Assembly: GCA_944470555.2 (NCBI GenBank)
Contig: OX104134.1
Location: forward strand, 100,868,701 to 100,932,700
Source of the DNA: Heterobilharzia americana
Lineage: Eukaryota > Platyhelminthes > Trematoda > Strigeidida > Schistosomatidae
DNA length: 64,000 bases
Direction of reading: 5' to 3'
Position numbers and translations under genes: made by a program. Every line of letters begins with the position of its first letter. Position 1 is the first letter of the stretch. The notes beneath the pieces are model-generated. The model saw only the letters and a program-made list of their open reading frames with translations. It had not been told where the DNA came from and did no database searches. Of this stretch, positions 12,686-25,011 are shown piece after piece.

Positions 12686-13315
12686 AGGAGTGGATGCATC
12701 TGCTCTATTGAGACCGATTTCCAGCTATGTCACCAAGACTCCTCAACCACTGATTTCTTTCTTCTCAGGGATCCCAACCAGATAGTTCACATCTCCCCAT
12801 ACGGCTCAGACAAACAGTAAAAAAGCTCATCCGCTGATGCCAGGTCTTGTGCTAGCCACGCTGAGCTGTTTTCCATCCTAATCCAACTTCTCGCAGTCTA
12901 TGACATGTCGAGGTAGATGGTGGCTGGGCATGCACAACACATTTCCAAGCCATCTCAGTCGACTGAGGTTCCCAACCTCATCAATCGACTTCCCTAGTAA
13001 CCTTTGTCTGACCACAACATTGCTCACATGATGATTACACCGCTCACGAGCAACGCTACAAAGACATCACTTTCAACAGCGATGTATACTTATTCTTTAA
13101 CAGGTAGGCGGATATCTAACCATTCGGCGCCGGAGAAGACGCTAGTTGGCAAATACCACGTGCATCTTTTGTATCCCATCTGTGATTTCGTCAGCGACCA
13201 CTCTGTTTGGGCTGATGCGACTCCTCACGTAAGTGAAGTAGTCGGCATATTCCACCACTTCACTTCCGATCATTAAACTGCTCAGAATCAAATTAAATAC
13301 AAAATGTCAAAAAGC
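12686..13315 (-). mobile_element. RTE-B 3' fragment nested in the opposite orientation
   Basis: On the minus strand this carries the RTE-B C-terminal coding end and 3' UTR (antisense of the GLRRLGNVLCMPSHHL-type region near 12900-12980, then the splitting-helix thumb region to about 13270). The same block occurs in the other minus-strand copies at 25000-25250, 31800-31950 and 57800-57900. It interrupts the + strand copy around it, so it inserted later. Confidence 0.65.
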
Positions 13316-13690
13316 CTGCTCATTGGCCGCTACCATTGGTGAGCAGCAAAGGCTATGGCGATGGAAAAGGCCGCGTCCATAGGTAACAGTAGACACCTAT
13401 TTAAGATTATCAAGAAAACGGGCGACAAGGTTAGTGAGTCTGTAGGTTAGAAGGATGGGTCTAGGATTTACTTGCGGGAAAGACAACACAGAAAAAGTTC
13501 AGCTGGCCTCCAGTTACTATTCCGCTATCCAGTCGGATCCTGAATGGAATATTGAGATAAGATACCCCAGAAGTTACAGAATTCGAAGAAGCTGTAAGTA
13601 ACTTGAAACCCGGAAGAGCAGCTGAGCAGGAGGAATAGTACCGAAGGTATTTAAGAATGGTGGTAAAGAAATATAGGTCAAGTTGACTGA
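13316..13690 (+). mobile_element. RTE-B linker region, continuation after the nested insertion
   Basis: Resumes with the EN-RT linker: the AAAKAMAMEKAASIGNS-like stretch near 13350, then a WKDGSRIYL-like stretch and a CELQ/FNW-like block near 13500, ending in the FEEAVSNLKPGRA-type stretch near 13600. At about 13690 a second copy starts again with upstream linker sequence (LIPGGSDHDEEQK), which marks the joint. Confidence 0.6.
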
Positions 13691-15760
13691 TTGATGCGAA
13701 AAAACTGATTCCAGGTGGCTCTGATCACGATGAAGAGCAAAAGCAGCTGAAGCGCAAACTGACCAAGATTGTTCGCAGTGATCGCTGGCAGTTGTGGGTG
13801 GCGAGAGCGAGGGAGATGGAGAAGGCATCAGGGTTGGATAACACTTGGCAACTATTTAGGCGTATTAAGGATACCGTGAAGAAAACAATGCTTAGTTAAA
13901 GTAACACTGGGGAAGGTGGGACTGTGATAACTTCCAAGGACAGGCGGCTAGAACGTTGGACAGAATACTTTGAAGCTCAGTTCAACTGGCCACATCAACG
14001 CTTCAGTCACCAAACATGCATCCTAAACCTAAATGGGGCGTAGATGTTGGTCGTCCAAATCTTTTTGAATTTGAGGAAGCTGTTTCGAACCTGAGACGAT
14101 CCAAAGCAGTAAGAACTGACAGTTTGCTACTTGACGTTTACGAGTATGGAGGTAGGAAGTTGCTGATTAAATTACCGGAAGTGCTGCATATTGTATGCGA
14201 ATCACAGGTAGTGATGTCAGACTGGTGCACTTTATTGATCATTCGTGTCTAAAAGTTGGGAGAGGTCTTTTTGTGACAAACATAGGGGAATTGGTTTGAC
14301 TGATATTGTGTCCAAGATCCTAGGGTCTATAGTTAACTGAGATCTAAGTGGAGCTCACGACCAACACATTCGAAAAAATCAGGCAGGTTTAATATTTTTG
14401 TCCTCCGAGAGGTTCTACAACGTAGGCGTACTTACCAGCCAGTGGCCAACATTCGTCATTTTTGTTGATCTGAAGGCGGCACTTGATTCTGTCGACCGTG
14501 AGGTATTGTAGCAGTGTCTGACTGTGAATGGAGTACCGAGAAAGTAGACAACGGTGATCAAGCTCTACTTGGAATGAAGCAGCTGTGCAAAGGTTTATGG
14601 AGAGTTGTCATCAGGGTTGGTGACAGCTGTTGGTTCCACCAGGGATACCTACTGTCACCGATCCCATTTGGTGAACATAACCTTAGATACATTTGACTTC
14701 ACAGGGATTGGCCTTCTCCCTGGAGGTCATCTGCTTGGCTTCCAGTATGCAGACAATATTGTCTTGCTAGATGAAGGCGCTGACAAAATCCAGGGTCTTC
14801 TGGACGTGTCGACCGGAAATCTGAATGTTTGGCATTCGTTTGGCACCTGTCAAATGTAAGATGACACTCCAGGATTGGTCTGCAACTGATTTTTATTAAA
14901 GGTAGTAACTAAAATGTGTCGACCGCTTCACTTACTTTACTTGAGGAATTATGTCAGCCTGAACATGGTGGTTACTGACGAAATACCAACCCGGATTGAG
15001 AAGGCTCACTTGGCATTTCCCAACTTGCAGTATCTCTAGCGGCGACTGCCGAGATATCCACTTACCTGTTAAGGAGGAAGCATTTTGCCCTGCAGGTTTT
15101 CATTCCTGTTACATGGATGGGAAGCATGATCGGTCGTTGAAAGTAGAGTATGTGAAGATATTATAGGTTTTTTATCACAGGTGTCACCGTAGTATTTCTG
15201 GTGTATGGTGGAATCACTGTGAGCAATGTAGACGTTAGGCGGAAGGTACTTGGCAAGCTAGTCGATGTAGTCGAACCACCGCCTATCTCGTCATGTTTTT
15301 TTAGTGGGAGTAGGATTGGGGTGGAAGAAGACTAAAAGTGGCCAAACCAAGAGGCGACACCAGTTGGTAGATCATGTCTGGTGGTCTGAGCTATCGATTG
15401 TTTGGTTTGAGTTCTGCAGACTGTGAGAACTTAATGGTTGGAGACTCCTAGTGATGTGGCTGGAAATCAGTCACAACAGCACAGATTTATTCACTTTCTG
15501 ACGTCTTAAGTTCGATTATTTTCACTAACCTTGTTTTTAGATTTCTCCCATACGCCTTCGTCTTTTTTGGTGGCATTTTTCCGACCTATCTGCTCATTCG
15601 TACTGTTTTGAATTGTGTCAGCTTGAACCAATGCACTTCTGTGCTAGGTTCTGTGTCGATTTTATCTGTCCGGGAATAGGCTCACAGCAGGCAATTCTAA
15701 AAGTCAAAGATTATTGCACTGCAAATATGATAGAATGATGCGTAAGCATATATGGATGAC
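13691..15760 (+). mobile_element. RTE-B copy, linker through 3' UTR
   Basis: In order: linker (KLIPGGSDHDEEQKQ at about 13700, WQLWVARAREMEKA at 13790), FEFEEAVSNLRRSKA near 14065, the RT finger region, motif A as FVDLKAALDSVDREVL near 14460, the catalytic box as FQYADNIVLLDEGADK near 14745 (YADN, second aspartate lost), thumb remnants to about 15300 and the 3' UTR to about 15760. The 3' UTR matches that of 46600-46860 closely in order and composition. Inactive. Confidence 0.75.
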
Positions 15761-15984
15761 GTAGTGAGTGAATAATACTGATAAGCAGAGCAACGTAAAC
15801 TGTTGCACATAAGTACATCACTTCAAGTTATCACACTAAGCAACAGCACAAAGATTGAAAATCAGTAGCAGAAAGAAAATTAGACAGAGACTGGAAGATA
15901 ACTATAGGCATACAGTGACCGAATGCTCAGGAATTAGAGGAATGTTGGTTAGACATATTTGTTGATGTAATCAACTTCTAACTA

Positions 15985-17520
15985 TTTCATTAATATAGGG
16001 GTAAAACTTGGGCGCTTTGGTAGATTATAATTCCATTTTGGCCTGTTTATTAGAAATCTTACACAGTGAAACAGTATGATCTATTGGATAACGTTTTGGA
16101 CATAATTTATTGTCCATATTCGTATCATATAACTCCACGTAACTCTCCCCCCACCCAACTAAGTTTTTATTACTGTCGTTCTATTCCACCCTACTGTGTG
16201 ATTGTGTTTAGTTGAGTACAGAGCTATGGCAGAGCTTTTCGCTAAATTTCTTTTCTTATTAGGACCTACTAATCTTGATTTAGATAAGTTTTTGTACCCT
16301 GTTATTCCAATCGACCCTGGTCGACTAATTTGATCTATATATTTAACCTCGCAACCATTGCAAGGGATTTGGTAAACCAAATTATTTTGCCTAACTGCAT
16401 CAATAGGATTTTCTAATCTACAAAGCTTGTTTCTAAGCGAGTTTGTTGGTTTAAGTGCCACTTTGCACCCTGTCTTATTGAGAATTCTTCATGATGCTTC
16501 TCAGGTGTCTTTCTTATATGGAGTTTTGAATTCTCTCCAACCGTATCACCACTATTACTATTATTAGTAGAATTATTATTGATAACACGTGTGTTACTAC
16601 TACTGCTATTACTAACGTTTTTCTTTTGATTTCTGATGAATTTATTCATAAATTCAGATGAGTAATTATTGATGCGCAAGACATACTTAATACCTAATTT
16701 CTTGTCGTAGATTTTCTGGTCTACCAGTGAGTTTTTCCACCCTATCCCTTAGTCATTTAACTGAGATGGAGTGAGATGATTTGAAGTCTAAGTAACGATT
16801 CGAATAGGAGGGTTTACCATAGACAGTAGTCTTCAAGCTTCTTTTCGTTTTTCCTTGCAATCCAACACTGCTAGCTCACCCTGGCCACTTTCTAATTCAC
16901 AGGTAAATTAGATCGCTTCACTACTGAATTTATATGTGTGGAGAACCTATTGGTGTTTTCCGATTTCAGTACTGTAAATGTGCCATCTACATATCTGAAC
17001 CATATCTCCGGAGCAGGATTAAGTGTTTGAAGGGCCATCTGTTACCTACTATCTATAAATATGTCTGTGACGGTAGGGGAAATTGGTGATCCCATGGCAA
17101 CACCTTCAGTTTGTTTATGTTTTATTTTGAAACTTAAAAACTGTAGATGTGAAGCCCAGTCATACTCCTAGCATGGTTTCCTCGATCGACAGCTCAGTTC
17201 TATGCGTTAAACTCATTTTCATCCTTAAACCTATTTCTAACTGCCTCTAGGGCCTCAGGGTTTCCACTCACTGATATCTGTAATCTTGAAGAAGCCGACC
17301 AGGCGGATAACACTTCTACACATATTCAGTTGCATTTTTATTGAACTATCTAAAAAACCTGTTTTCAGAGAATTTCTTTTTGTATTGTACTTAGGTAGTT
17401 GATTTGAAAAAACCGTTTAATTCTGAATAGCTGGTGGTTTCGTTTTAGGTGGAGTTAAATTCATTATTGTCAGCAAAACGCTATGAGAATAAGGTGTTAG
17501 GATATATGTAAGCTGGTCTG
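15985..17520 (-). mobile_element. Penelope-like element: RT plus GIY-YIG endonuclease, degenerate
   Basis: The minus strand carries a PLE. RT motifs: QTEGVAMGSPISPTVTDIF at about 17050-17107, then WFRYVDGTFTVLKSE at about 16958-17002, where the usual YVDD is YVDG (mutated codon at 16982-16984). A low-complexity Ser/Asn linker (16560-16660) leads to the C-terminal GIY-YIG type region: NNLVYQIPCNGCEVKYID at 16330-16390, with the SALA.H-like stretch SSAIALYSTKHNHTV near 16210. The 3' terminal block AAAACTTGGGC lies near 16000. Several frameshifts and stops, plus the RT lesion, make it inactive. Confidence 0.8.
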
Positions 17521-18344
17521 CATATGGTGTCATTTTTGCAGTATGGTATAGTGATAGAGACAACGTAGAATTTCATCTAGCTGCGTATCACTTCAATTTT
17601 CCAACGGCATACGCTGAAAATCATATCATATTGTGACTGGACGTAAAGTAGTGATGGGCGCTGGTGTCTGCTTTTGAAAGTATCATTTTCATTATGTCAT
17701 GTGATTAATAAGTCTTACTGAAACTTTAGTTCGGTGAAATAGCAAGAATATTTGAGTTTTGTGTCAATTAAAAATGGTGTTAAATCACCCGTTTTAAGCT
17801 AATTATTGAGGGATCTAGGTACTTAAAACGCCAGTTGACAGAAATAGGGGGAACATGTGTTGATCTTGAATCAAAATTGCCTAGGTTTACTGGAGTGACT
17901 TTCAAGCTCACCCTAACAACTGATAAGACAACCAAATACGCTCCTCTATTTTATGGAAAACTACCTGCCCAGCCAAACTTCTGAAATCTGATTGGTTATT
18001 ACAGTGATCACTAGGGGGACCTTATAAGTCACTAGCTTATAGGTCATTCTCTTTGGAATATGAATGGTAAATGTGAAATCAGTTTGCGAATGAATAATGC
18101 TGAAAATTATAATAAATATTCATCCGTCTTTATAATTTTGGACAAGACAAGGATAACTGGATGTATATAATGAAATAAATTGATTTATTTAGGGAGTTTC
18201 TCACTAAATGGAAAGGAGCCTACATCTAAAAGGGTCAGGTGTAACATCTTTCCTGTTGAAGTTCAAAACAAAGTTCAAGAGTTATAATAAATAATTGCGT
18301 CCTGAGAATATATTGGACAAATAGTGAAGTTTAACCCAAAATAT
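17521..18344. other. unassigned stretch between PLE remnants
   Basis: May be the decayed 5' portion of the preceding PLE, but no motif survives. No gene recognised. Confidence 0.25.
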
Positions 18345-19785
18345 TTCCTTGTCTTCAATATAAATGTAAAACTTGGGCACTGTGGTAGGATGCAATTCCA
18401 TATTAGATTTGTTTATTTGATACATATCGCACAGTGATATAACATTATTTACTTGATGACGTTCCGAGCATAAATTTATTGCTCAGAATCATATCAATGT
18501 AATCACACTCCTTTCGATATCTGATTTTCATAGTCCTGTCAACTCATATTCTCTGTTTTGATTGGTAGTAGAATTTGCCACATCTCTGGTATACGTGTTA
18601 CATCATTCCTATCACATCTTGTTGGGTTGCGTGTTGATCCGATGAACATAGATTCAGTAATCAATCTCTCTCACTCTCCACCTAATTATATTGAATTTAA
18701 TTAAGTACAGTAATTTTATCTACCACCCTATTATGCAGTTGTGTGTTATTGCATGCATTGCAATAGCCGAGTTATTTCTAGATTACAGATCCTATTGGGG
18801 TCTATTATTCTATATTTAGCTAGATTTCTGTGTTTCGCTAATCTCACTGACCCCGGTCGACTAGTCTAACCTATGTTCACCTTAATTCCATCTTTGTTGG
18901 GGATTCTACGTAAAGTTTCCAATGTTCCTTCCTTATATGGTAATACAATAGAGGTTTCGGAGTAATTTCTACTCGTGTTGTCGTTAGTATCCATATTCAC
19001 ATTACTATTATCAATTTGCTTACTACGAATTTCCTAATAAACGGTAAAGAACAGTTATTAATTATGAACGTTTCTTTTATGTGTTTCAATTCGTTGTTTA
19101 AGTCCTAACACTGACTAGTCAGTTTTTTACTTCTGTCATTTAAACGTTTCACTTAACATTGGATGAAATGACCTGATGTTTATAGACTTGTTAGAATGTG
19201 TCGGTTTCCTGTAGACGGCAGTATCCAAACCACCGTCTGTCCATCGATTTATTCTGAAATCCAACACAGACTATTCTCCTTGTTCACTTTCTGCCTGTGA
19301 GGTCAAGTACATAGGTCAAACTAGTCGACCGGGGTCAGTGAGATTAGCTAAACACAGAAATCTAGCTAAATATAGGATAATAGACCCCAATAGGATCTGT
19401 AATCTAGAAATAACTCGGCTATTGCAATGCATGCAATAACACACAACTGCATAATAGGGTGGTAGATATAAAATTACTGTACTTAATTAAATTCAATATA
19501 ATTAGGTGTAGAGTGAGAGAGATTGATTACTGAATCTATGTTCATCGGATCAACACGCAACCCAACAAGATGTGATAGGAATGATGTAACACGTATACCA
19601 GAGATGTGGCAAATTCTACTACCAATCAAAACAGAGAATATGAGTTGACAGGACTATGAAAATCAGATATCGAAAGGAGTGTGATTACATTGATATGATT
19701 CTGAGCAATAAATTTATGCTCGGAACGTCATCAAGTAAATAATGTTATACCACTGTGCAATATGAATCAGATAATCAAATCTAAT
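18345..19785 (-). mobile_element. second PLE copy with an inverted terminal arm
   Basis: The minus-oriented part (18345-19305) starts with the PLE terminal block AAAACTTGGGCACTGTGG and carries the decayed endonuclease region (antisense at about 18720-18870) and linker, parallel to the copy at 15985. At about 19305 it switches to a + oriented duplicate of its own first ~480 bp (19306-19785). Known Penelope elements often have such variable terminal repeats, direct or inverted. Coding capacity is lost. Confidence 0.75.
18391..19785. repeat. ~480 bp inverted repeat, arms 18391-18880 and 19306-19785
   Basis: Read against each other, the arms differ by only a handful of bases (for example a 2-bp AT indel in the TTTTATCTACC stretch). 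The central part from the ACTTGATGACGTTCC block through the GACCCCGGTCGACTAGT block is almost perfect. The spacer is about 425 bp. A transcript would form a very long hairpin. The near identity implies recent formation compared with the decayed elements around it. Confidence 0.85.
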
Positions 19786-20049
19786 TTGTTTGCTTGTCTA
19801 ATTGTCGGGGGGAGGTAGGTTTCGGTGCTCTACGTGGTGTCAAAGCTGGATGAAAAATGCAAGGAAAGGAGTACATGTTATTTTCTGCACTAGATTTTGA
19901 GCCATGTCTATCGCCTCTTGGGACCTTTAAGCCAACACTTAAACGAAGAATAACCATGCTATTCAGCCACAACCCTGTGGCAAGATATATGGTCTAGCTA
20001 TGAATGACATAAGTTAACCTGCAGTGAGAATTAAGTTAGTTCAAGGGTG
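19786..20049. other. short unassigned interval
   Basis: No recognisable coding or repeat signature between the PLE arm and the RTE-A fragment. Confidence 0.3.
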
Positions 20050-20655
20050 AGCTATACAAGCGGCACAGACAAGGATGTCAAAAGCAAAATCGGAAAAGCA
20101 AGATAAGCTTTCATTAATCTGAAATCAGTGTAGAGATCCACTCCACTCAGCACAAAGAACAAGATCCAGATTTTCAATACAGATTCAGTCAAGTCAATCC
20201 TGCTATATGGTTCAGAAACTTGGCCCGTCACGAAAACCACTTCCAACAAACTACAGGCATTCATCAACAGTTGTCACCTACACTCACTCGATACTGAAGA
20301 TCAAATAGATGGCCAGAAATAACAAGCAACATGGAACTCTTGCAACGAACCAACCAAGGACCCATCACCCAACAAATATACAGTAGAAGAAAGTGGAGAT
20401 GGATTGAGCATACACTGAGAAGGCCGACTGGGGATATCATGCACCAGGCCCGGCCCTCAAGTGGAATCCAAAGGGGGAAAGACGAGTTGGGCGTCCCAGC
20501 TGAGGGTGACATGGAGGAGATGGTGTGAGGAAGAAATGAAAGCTTGTGGGCAGTCGTGGCACCAGGTTGAAAGGACTGGAGAGAACAGAGTGCAATGGAG
20601 GTGTGGTGCTGAAGCCCTATGTTCCACTAGGAAACCAAGGGAGAAATAATAAGGG
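20050..20655 (+). mobile_element. RTE-A (SR2-like) 3' end fragment
   Basis: Starts in the thumb (DKDVKSKIGKAR near 20065) and continues through AFINLKSV, FNTDSVKSILLYGSETW (20175-20225), NKLQAFINSC and the Cys/Trp-rich tail with WNPKGERRVG near 20465, ending near 20655 with the family 3' end. 5'-truncated and broken by stops. Confidence 0.75.
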
Positions 20656-21309
20656 TGGGTTAGGAAACCAGTCTCTTAAAATGAAGATTAAGCACATTGT
20701 TTTGGTTAGCATGAAAACGTTAAGCTCATCACGTTCTCCTTTTTTTCTCCTCCTTCAGCTGCCTCGGCTTTCAGTCAAACTGGAACAAGTGTTAAGCTTG
20801 ATTAGCCAGAAATGTATTCAGTTAACAATATTTAATAAAGTTGACTTATTTTAGAAATGAGCTCCAAGTAAGATCAGACTAAGACATCGTGATAACACAG
20901 GAAATCACTAACTGTTAGTCTGCCCCCAGTTGAGATATGTAGACTTTGCAAAGATGTTAGGAGTTCCTACTGTTGAATGCATCTAAGTCGACAACAGCAA
21001 CGCGAAGAAATCCAATTGGTGTCATTTTTAAAACTGAATACTTTATTGCTATTCTTTTATGATTCCCTTTCATTTCATATCCTTTTTTTTACTTCTTTTT
21101 GTTTGTTTCCTCTTTTAATGATGTTTTGGTGAAGTGTGACAACTTTTGCAGCCACTCTTTTGTGCCACTTTCTGCATCGATCTTTCTGTTTGCCTCTAGT
21201 TCTAGCTTATAGTCAGACAGTCGCATTGCTCAAGTTTTGTTTCCGTTCTTACTGTTCTCTGTATATACTAATCAATACTGGTATTGAAATCACTTTTGTC
21301 TTTTTGTAG
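20656..21309 (+). other. intron 1, last part
   Basis: AT-rich intron sequence with pyrimidine-rich stretches (about 20740-20760 and 21060-21120). It ends in the acceptor TTTTTGTAG at 21301-21309. Confidence 0.45.
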
Positions 21310-21429
21310 CATCAAACATTTAAAAGATGAAAAGGTTGAACTAATCCGTAGGCTAGATGATGCAAATGTGAAATTAATTTGTTACGAAGCTACTGAGAAA
21401 CAGTTTGTCAAAGAAATTGCCCAGAGTCA
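21310..21429 (+). CDS. LEKR1-like: LEKR1-like exon 2 (coiled coil)
   Basis: Acceptor TTTTTGTAG and donor GTAAGT (21430) are both strong. The 120-nt exon joins exon 1 in phase 2 and encodes a helical run starting IKHLKDEKVELIRRL and ending EKQFVKEIAQS, fully open with no lesion. It ends in phase 2, whereas the next recognised exon (31242) needs phase 1, so an exon is probably missing between them. Confidence 0.75.
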
Positions 21430-22529
21430 GTAAGTTTCATTGTATTTTTATTACCACTGCTGTGACATAAAGATCATAATTGAATCTTCACAACTACCTT
21501 CTTCCATAGATATGATTATTTTTAGATTCCTACTTAAAACAACCATCTCGTGTACATTATCCCAATCCTTTCATTATCTAATACACCCTTGTGACACATC
21601 GATTTACTGAAAAAAATGAACGAGACGGAAAGCTCGGAATCAATTTCAGTGGTGCGCAAGGATGCAAACATTATCTTTTGGGGACAAGAAGTAATGTAAT
21701 ACCACGTTTCATTTCGATTTCAACTGACTAACTTTCAGACGAAGATTACCTGTCAGCTATTAGTTGGAACATGGAAGTTGTTTGAATGAGATGAAACTTC
21801 CAGCAACTTGATAGCTCGCAATTGTATGCTACACATTTTCGTTATTTATGTGAAGGTTAAGACATTACTGAACACTGAATCTTCCCCCAGTGTTTCTTGC
21901 TGTCTGTTGCTTATCCCATGACAGTTCCAGTTATGATAAATAAAAATAATTTAACTTGATGTCACGTGTTTAGATTGACAACTGAAAAATGTAGGATGTC
22001 GAGACAGTCACGGGATTGTGACTCTCAGGCCTAACTATTTAATTATTAAGGCTGATTTAAAAGCCCACGATCGAAATAACCTATTACGTTTCTTCATTTT
22101 GACTGGAAAGGCAGATTTTCCACAAAATACAGAAGTCTGATTGGGTATTTCAGTTGTTTCTAGGCTGGCCTGTAAAATCACTCAATATTACTGCACTTGC
22201 AGCGTTTTACCAATGTGATGAGTCACTGACTCGACTGAACCAAAATATTCACAACAGTTTGGCTGCGAGTTTTTTTTCTCCTCCTACAATGGCGTATAAA
22301 GATTGACGATTGCTTACCCTTGTCTGAGTCATACATGCATGTAAATCTTATGCTAACAACGCATTACAGCTCATCAAAATGAAGTAGCTGACTTTAAACA
22401 TGCGAACTGACATAGTGTATGATGATTGACCTTGTTCAATCATTTCATTAAAAAACGTGCTTGCGTCCACCTAATGCATTTCCAATAAAAAAACCTCGTG
22501 AAGTAGTAAGATAAGCAGTAAGTCTTCAG

Positions 22530-22587
<58 letters not shown>

Positions 22588-23399
22588 AAATAGTACGACG
22601 GATAATGTGTCGGTATGCTTCCTATCCTTGGTCTGTTATAACAATAACCAAGCTTATGATGTTCATAATGAGGATGGGTACAATTCATTTTCAACTGTAC
22701 TCACGATCATTCATAATTGACTTTTGACAACAATAATTTACTGTGAATAAAATTCATTGAGATCTTTTCATTATTTTGACCATCTAAGATTACAGGAAAC
22801 AAATCTGTGCATTTATCTGTAATTAAGCTCCATGAACATGTAATCCTGATATTCCCATTTACCAACCATCCCTCTTGAAGAGTATCCTTTATTCGATTTG
22901 AAAAATCCACTGTTATGGAAATCTTGCTGCTGTTAACATATATTTATTTCCAAATTAATATTATTTTGTATTAGGTTTTATGTTCCTATCCGGCTGCTTA
23001 GATTGACGTAGGTGGAGCAGATTCCAAACCCCATAGTCTGTTGTCTGGAATTCGAGTTCTTGAAGCAACAAGCCACCTTTTTATTCTAAATTAGTTCGAC
23101 ATCCATGGCTCTGCACTACTATGTAACATTTTCATAATACAAATAATACACTAGTCTGGTGGTGATAACATGTTAATAACAGTTTGAAACAATTAGTCCC
23201 TTTTATGAATTTGGATAATTATCTGAAAAGTGTGGTGTATTTACGCTATACATTCCGAACTATCTGATCAAATATTTACTCGTTTAGGCATTTCATATGA
23301 AAACTGGAAGTGGGAGAAGGATAAATATGACATAAAGGAATTTAATAGTCAGGAAGATAATGAAGGGAGAAGACAACCTTGGTAATACGATATGATAAG
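21430..23399 (+). other. intron sequence, no element recognised
   Basis: Starts at donor GTAAGT. It contains the AT dinucleotide run listed separately. An open stretch at about 23290-23390 (after a TTTAG acceptor-like site) reads as a short W/K/E-rich peptide, but it does not fit the phases of exons 2 and 3. Confidence 0.35.
22534..22584. repeat. (AT)n microsatellite, about 25 units
   Basis: Uninterrupted alternating A/T of about 51 nt inside the intron. Likely length-polymorphic. Confidence 0.95.
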
Positions 23400-23705
23400 C
23401 ATTACTAGAGTAGGTTTAATGTAACGATAAACTGTTTTTGAACAAACAACAGGGCTTAAATTTGTGTGCGACTAGCGCTTCAACAAACTTGAGTATACGG
23501 CACTGACAGTTTTTATACAGAATCTTGTGACCGTTATCAACAATATGTTTTGCAACAGATGATAATGGTTGTCTGCCACCTATGCCTATCGATGTTTGTG
23601 AATTCAGCTGCTTTTGTAGCCTTTTTAGTACATGTTCCCCCACCTTCAAGTGCATATCTCGATTAGTCATCCATGTGTAAGTGTATCCACACACACACAT
23701 ATGTA
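23400..23705 (-). mobile_element. PLE GIY-YIG region fragment
   Basis: The minus-strand frame of 94 codons reads HLKVGEHVLKRLQKQL, then SSVAKHIVDNGHKI and ILKFVEALVAHKFKPC. The order (basic R/K-x-x-EH, then S-x-A-x-H-x-x-x-x-G-H, then E-A) is that of the C-terminal endonuclease region of Penelope-like elements. No RT is attached. It is followed by a tandem CA tract near 23690. It belongs to a different subfamily from the copy at 15985. Confidence 0.65.
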
Positions 23706-23719
23706 AATTGATAAATGCA

Positions 23720-24716
23720 GTGGGATAAAGGATGAAAGGTCAACGGTTGAAGAGACTATAGTGCAGAAGGATGGCTCTGCAACTCACTCGCAGAGCAGAC
23801 GACTGGACGATGGACAGAATACTTCAAGGAACAGTTCAACTGGCATCCAGCTACCTTTGAGTTGCGCGCTATTCAGTCAGGTCCTAAATGGAACATTCAG
23901 ATAGGCCCCAACACTTACAGAAGTCGAGAAGACGGTAGGTGACATGAAACAAGGAAAAGCAGAAAGTCTAGAACGACTAGTTCATGAGGTAATATATAGA
24001 CGGTAGTAGAGTGATGTTACTCAAGTTAACTGAAGTGTCAACTGGTGTATGGGAGTCAAATATGATCCCCTCTGATTGGTCCCAAACACTGATTATCTCA
24101 GTCTTCAAGAAAGGCGGAAGTTCTCTTATGATAACCATAGAGGAATCAACCTGATGAACATAGTATTTGAGAGTTTAGATTCTAAGACTCGGGAACAGCA
24201 AGTTCGATAAAACCTAGCAGGTTTCAGACCTGCCCATGAGTGTATGGACCAAATATTTACTCCATCAGATTCACGAACATAGACACGCTTAACGATGCCT
24301 GACAAAAGCTGTATTTCGCGACCTGAAGGTGGCATTCGACTTTGTCGATCGAGAAGTCTTATGACAGTGTCTCATTGAAATCGGTACAGAGTACATCAAC
24401 TTATTGAAGTCTATTTACTATAACACCTTTTAACGTGTTAGAGCCTACGGTGAGATGTCGAGTGGTGTCTGTGAAGGATGCCATAGACTTCCTTATCGAT
24501 ATCTCCCTCTCCTCATCTGACTACACGGGGATCGACTTGATCGCAAGAGAATTTTTCGTTGACGTAGAATACATAGATAACATAGTCCTAATAAGTGAAG
24601 ATGAAGAGCCTTCTGGGCGCCTTAAGTTGCAATTTGAGAATGTTTGGGATCCTTTTTTTCGTCACCTATGTGCAAATTATTGCTCCAGAACTGGTCTTCA
24701 ACGATGCCCCAGCTAG
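23720..24716 (+). mobile_element. RTE-B fragment, linker to RT palm
   Basis: Linker at 23740-23900 (WTEYFKEQFNW near 23810), RT finger block (LLKLTEVSTGVWESNMIPSDW near 24020-24080), FKKGGS near 24110, then palm remnants (AFDFVDREVL near 24330; VEYIDNIVLISEDEEP near 24565, catalytic box YIDN). It stops at about 24716, where an opposite RTE-B copy begins. Dead. Confidence 0.75.
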
Positions 24717-25011
24717 CAAGAGAAAGTCCATCCAGATCAACTTAGGACTAAGCATTAGTGCGTAACGGTCCGAGTTGCCACACCTCATATCTGTACATCC
24801 AGTAAAAAGGCAGTGAGGAGCAAGATGAAGATAATAGAATGCTGTCAAAAGAAATACAGCGTCGTTAGTGTATGTATGTATACATATGCGCCACTGACAT
24901 TGGTTCTGAGCCATATCACATAGAGTCTCCAACCACTGGTTCCTCTTGTCCGCCGACCCCAACCACTTAGTCTACATCGCCCCACTTGGCTCAAACTAAC
25001 AGTCAGAGACT

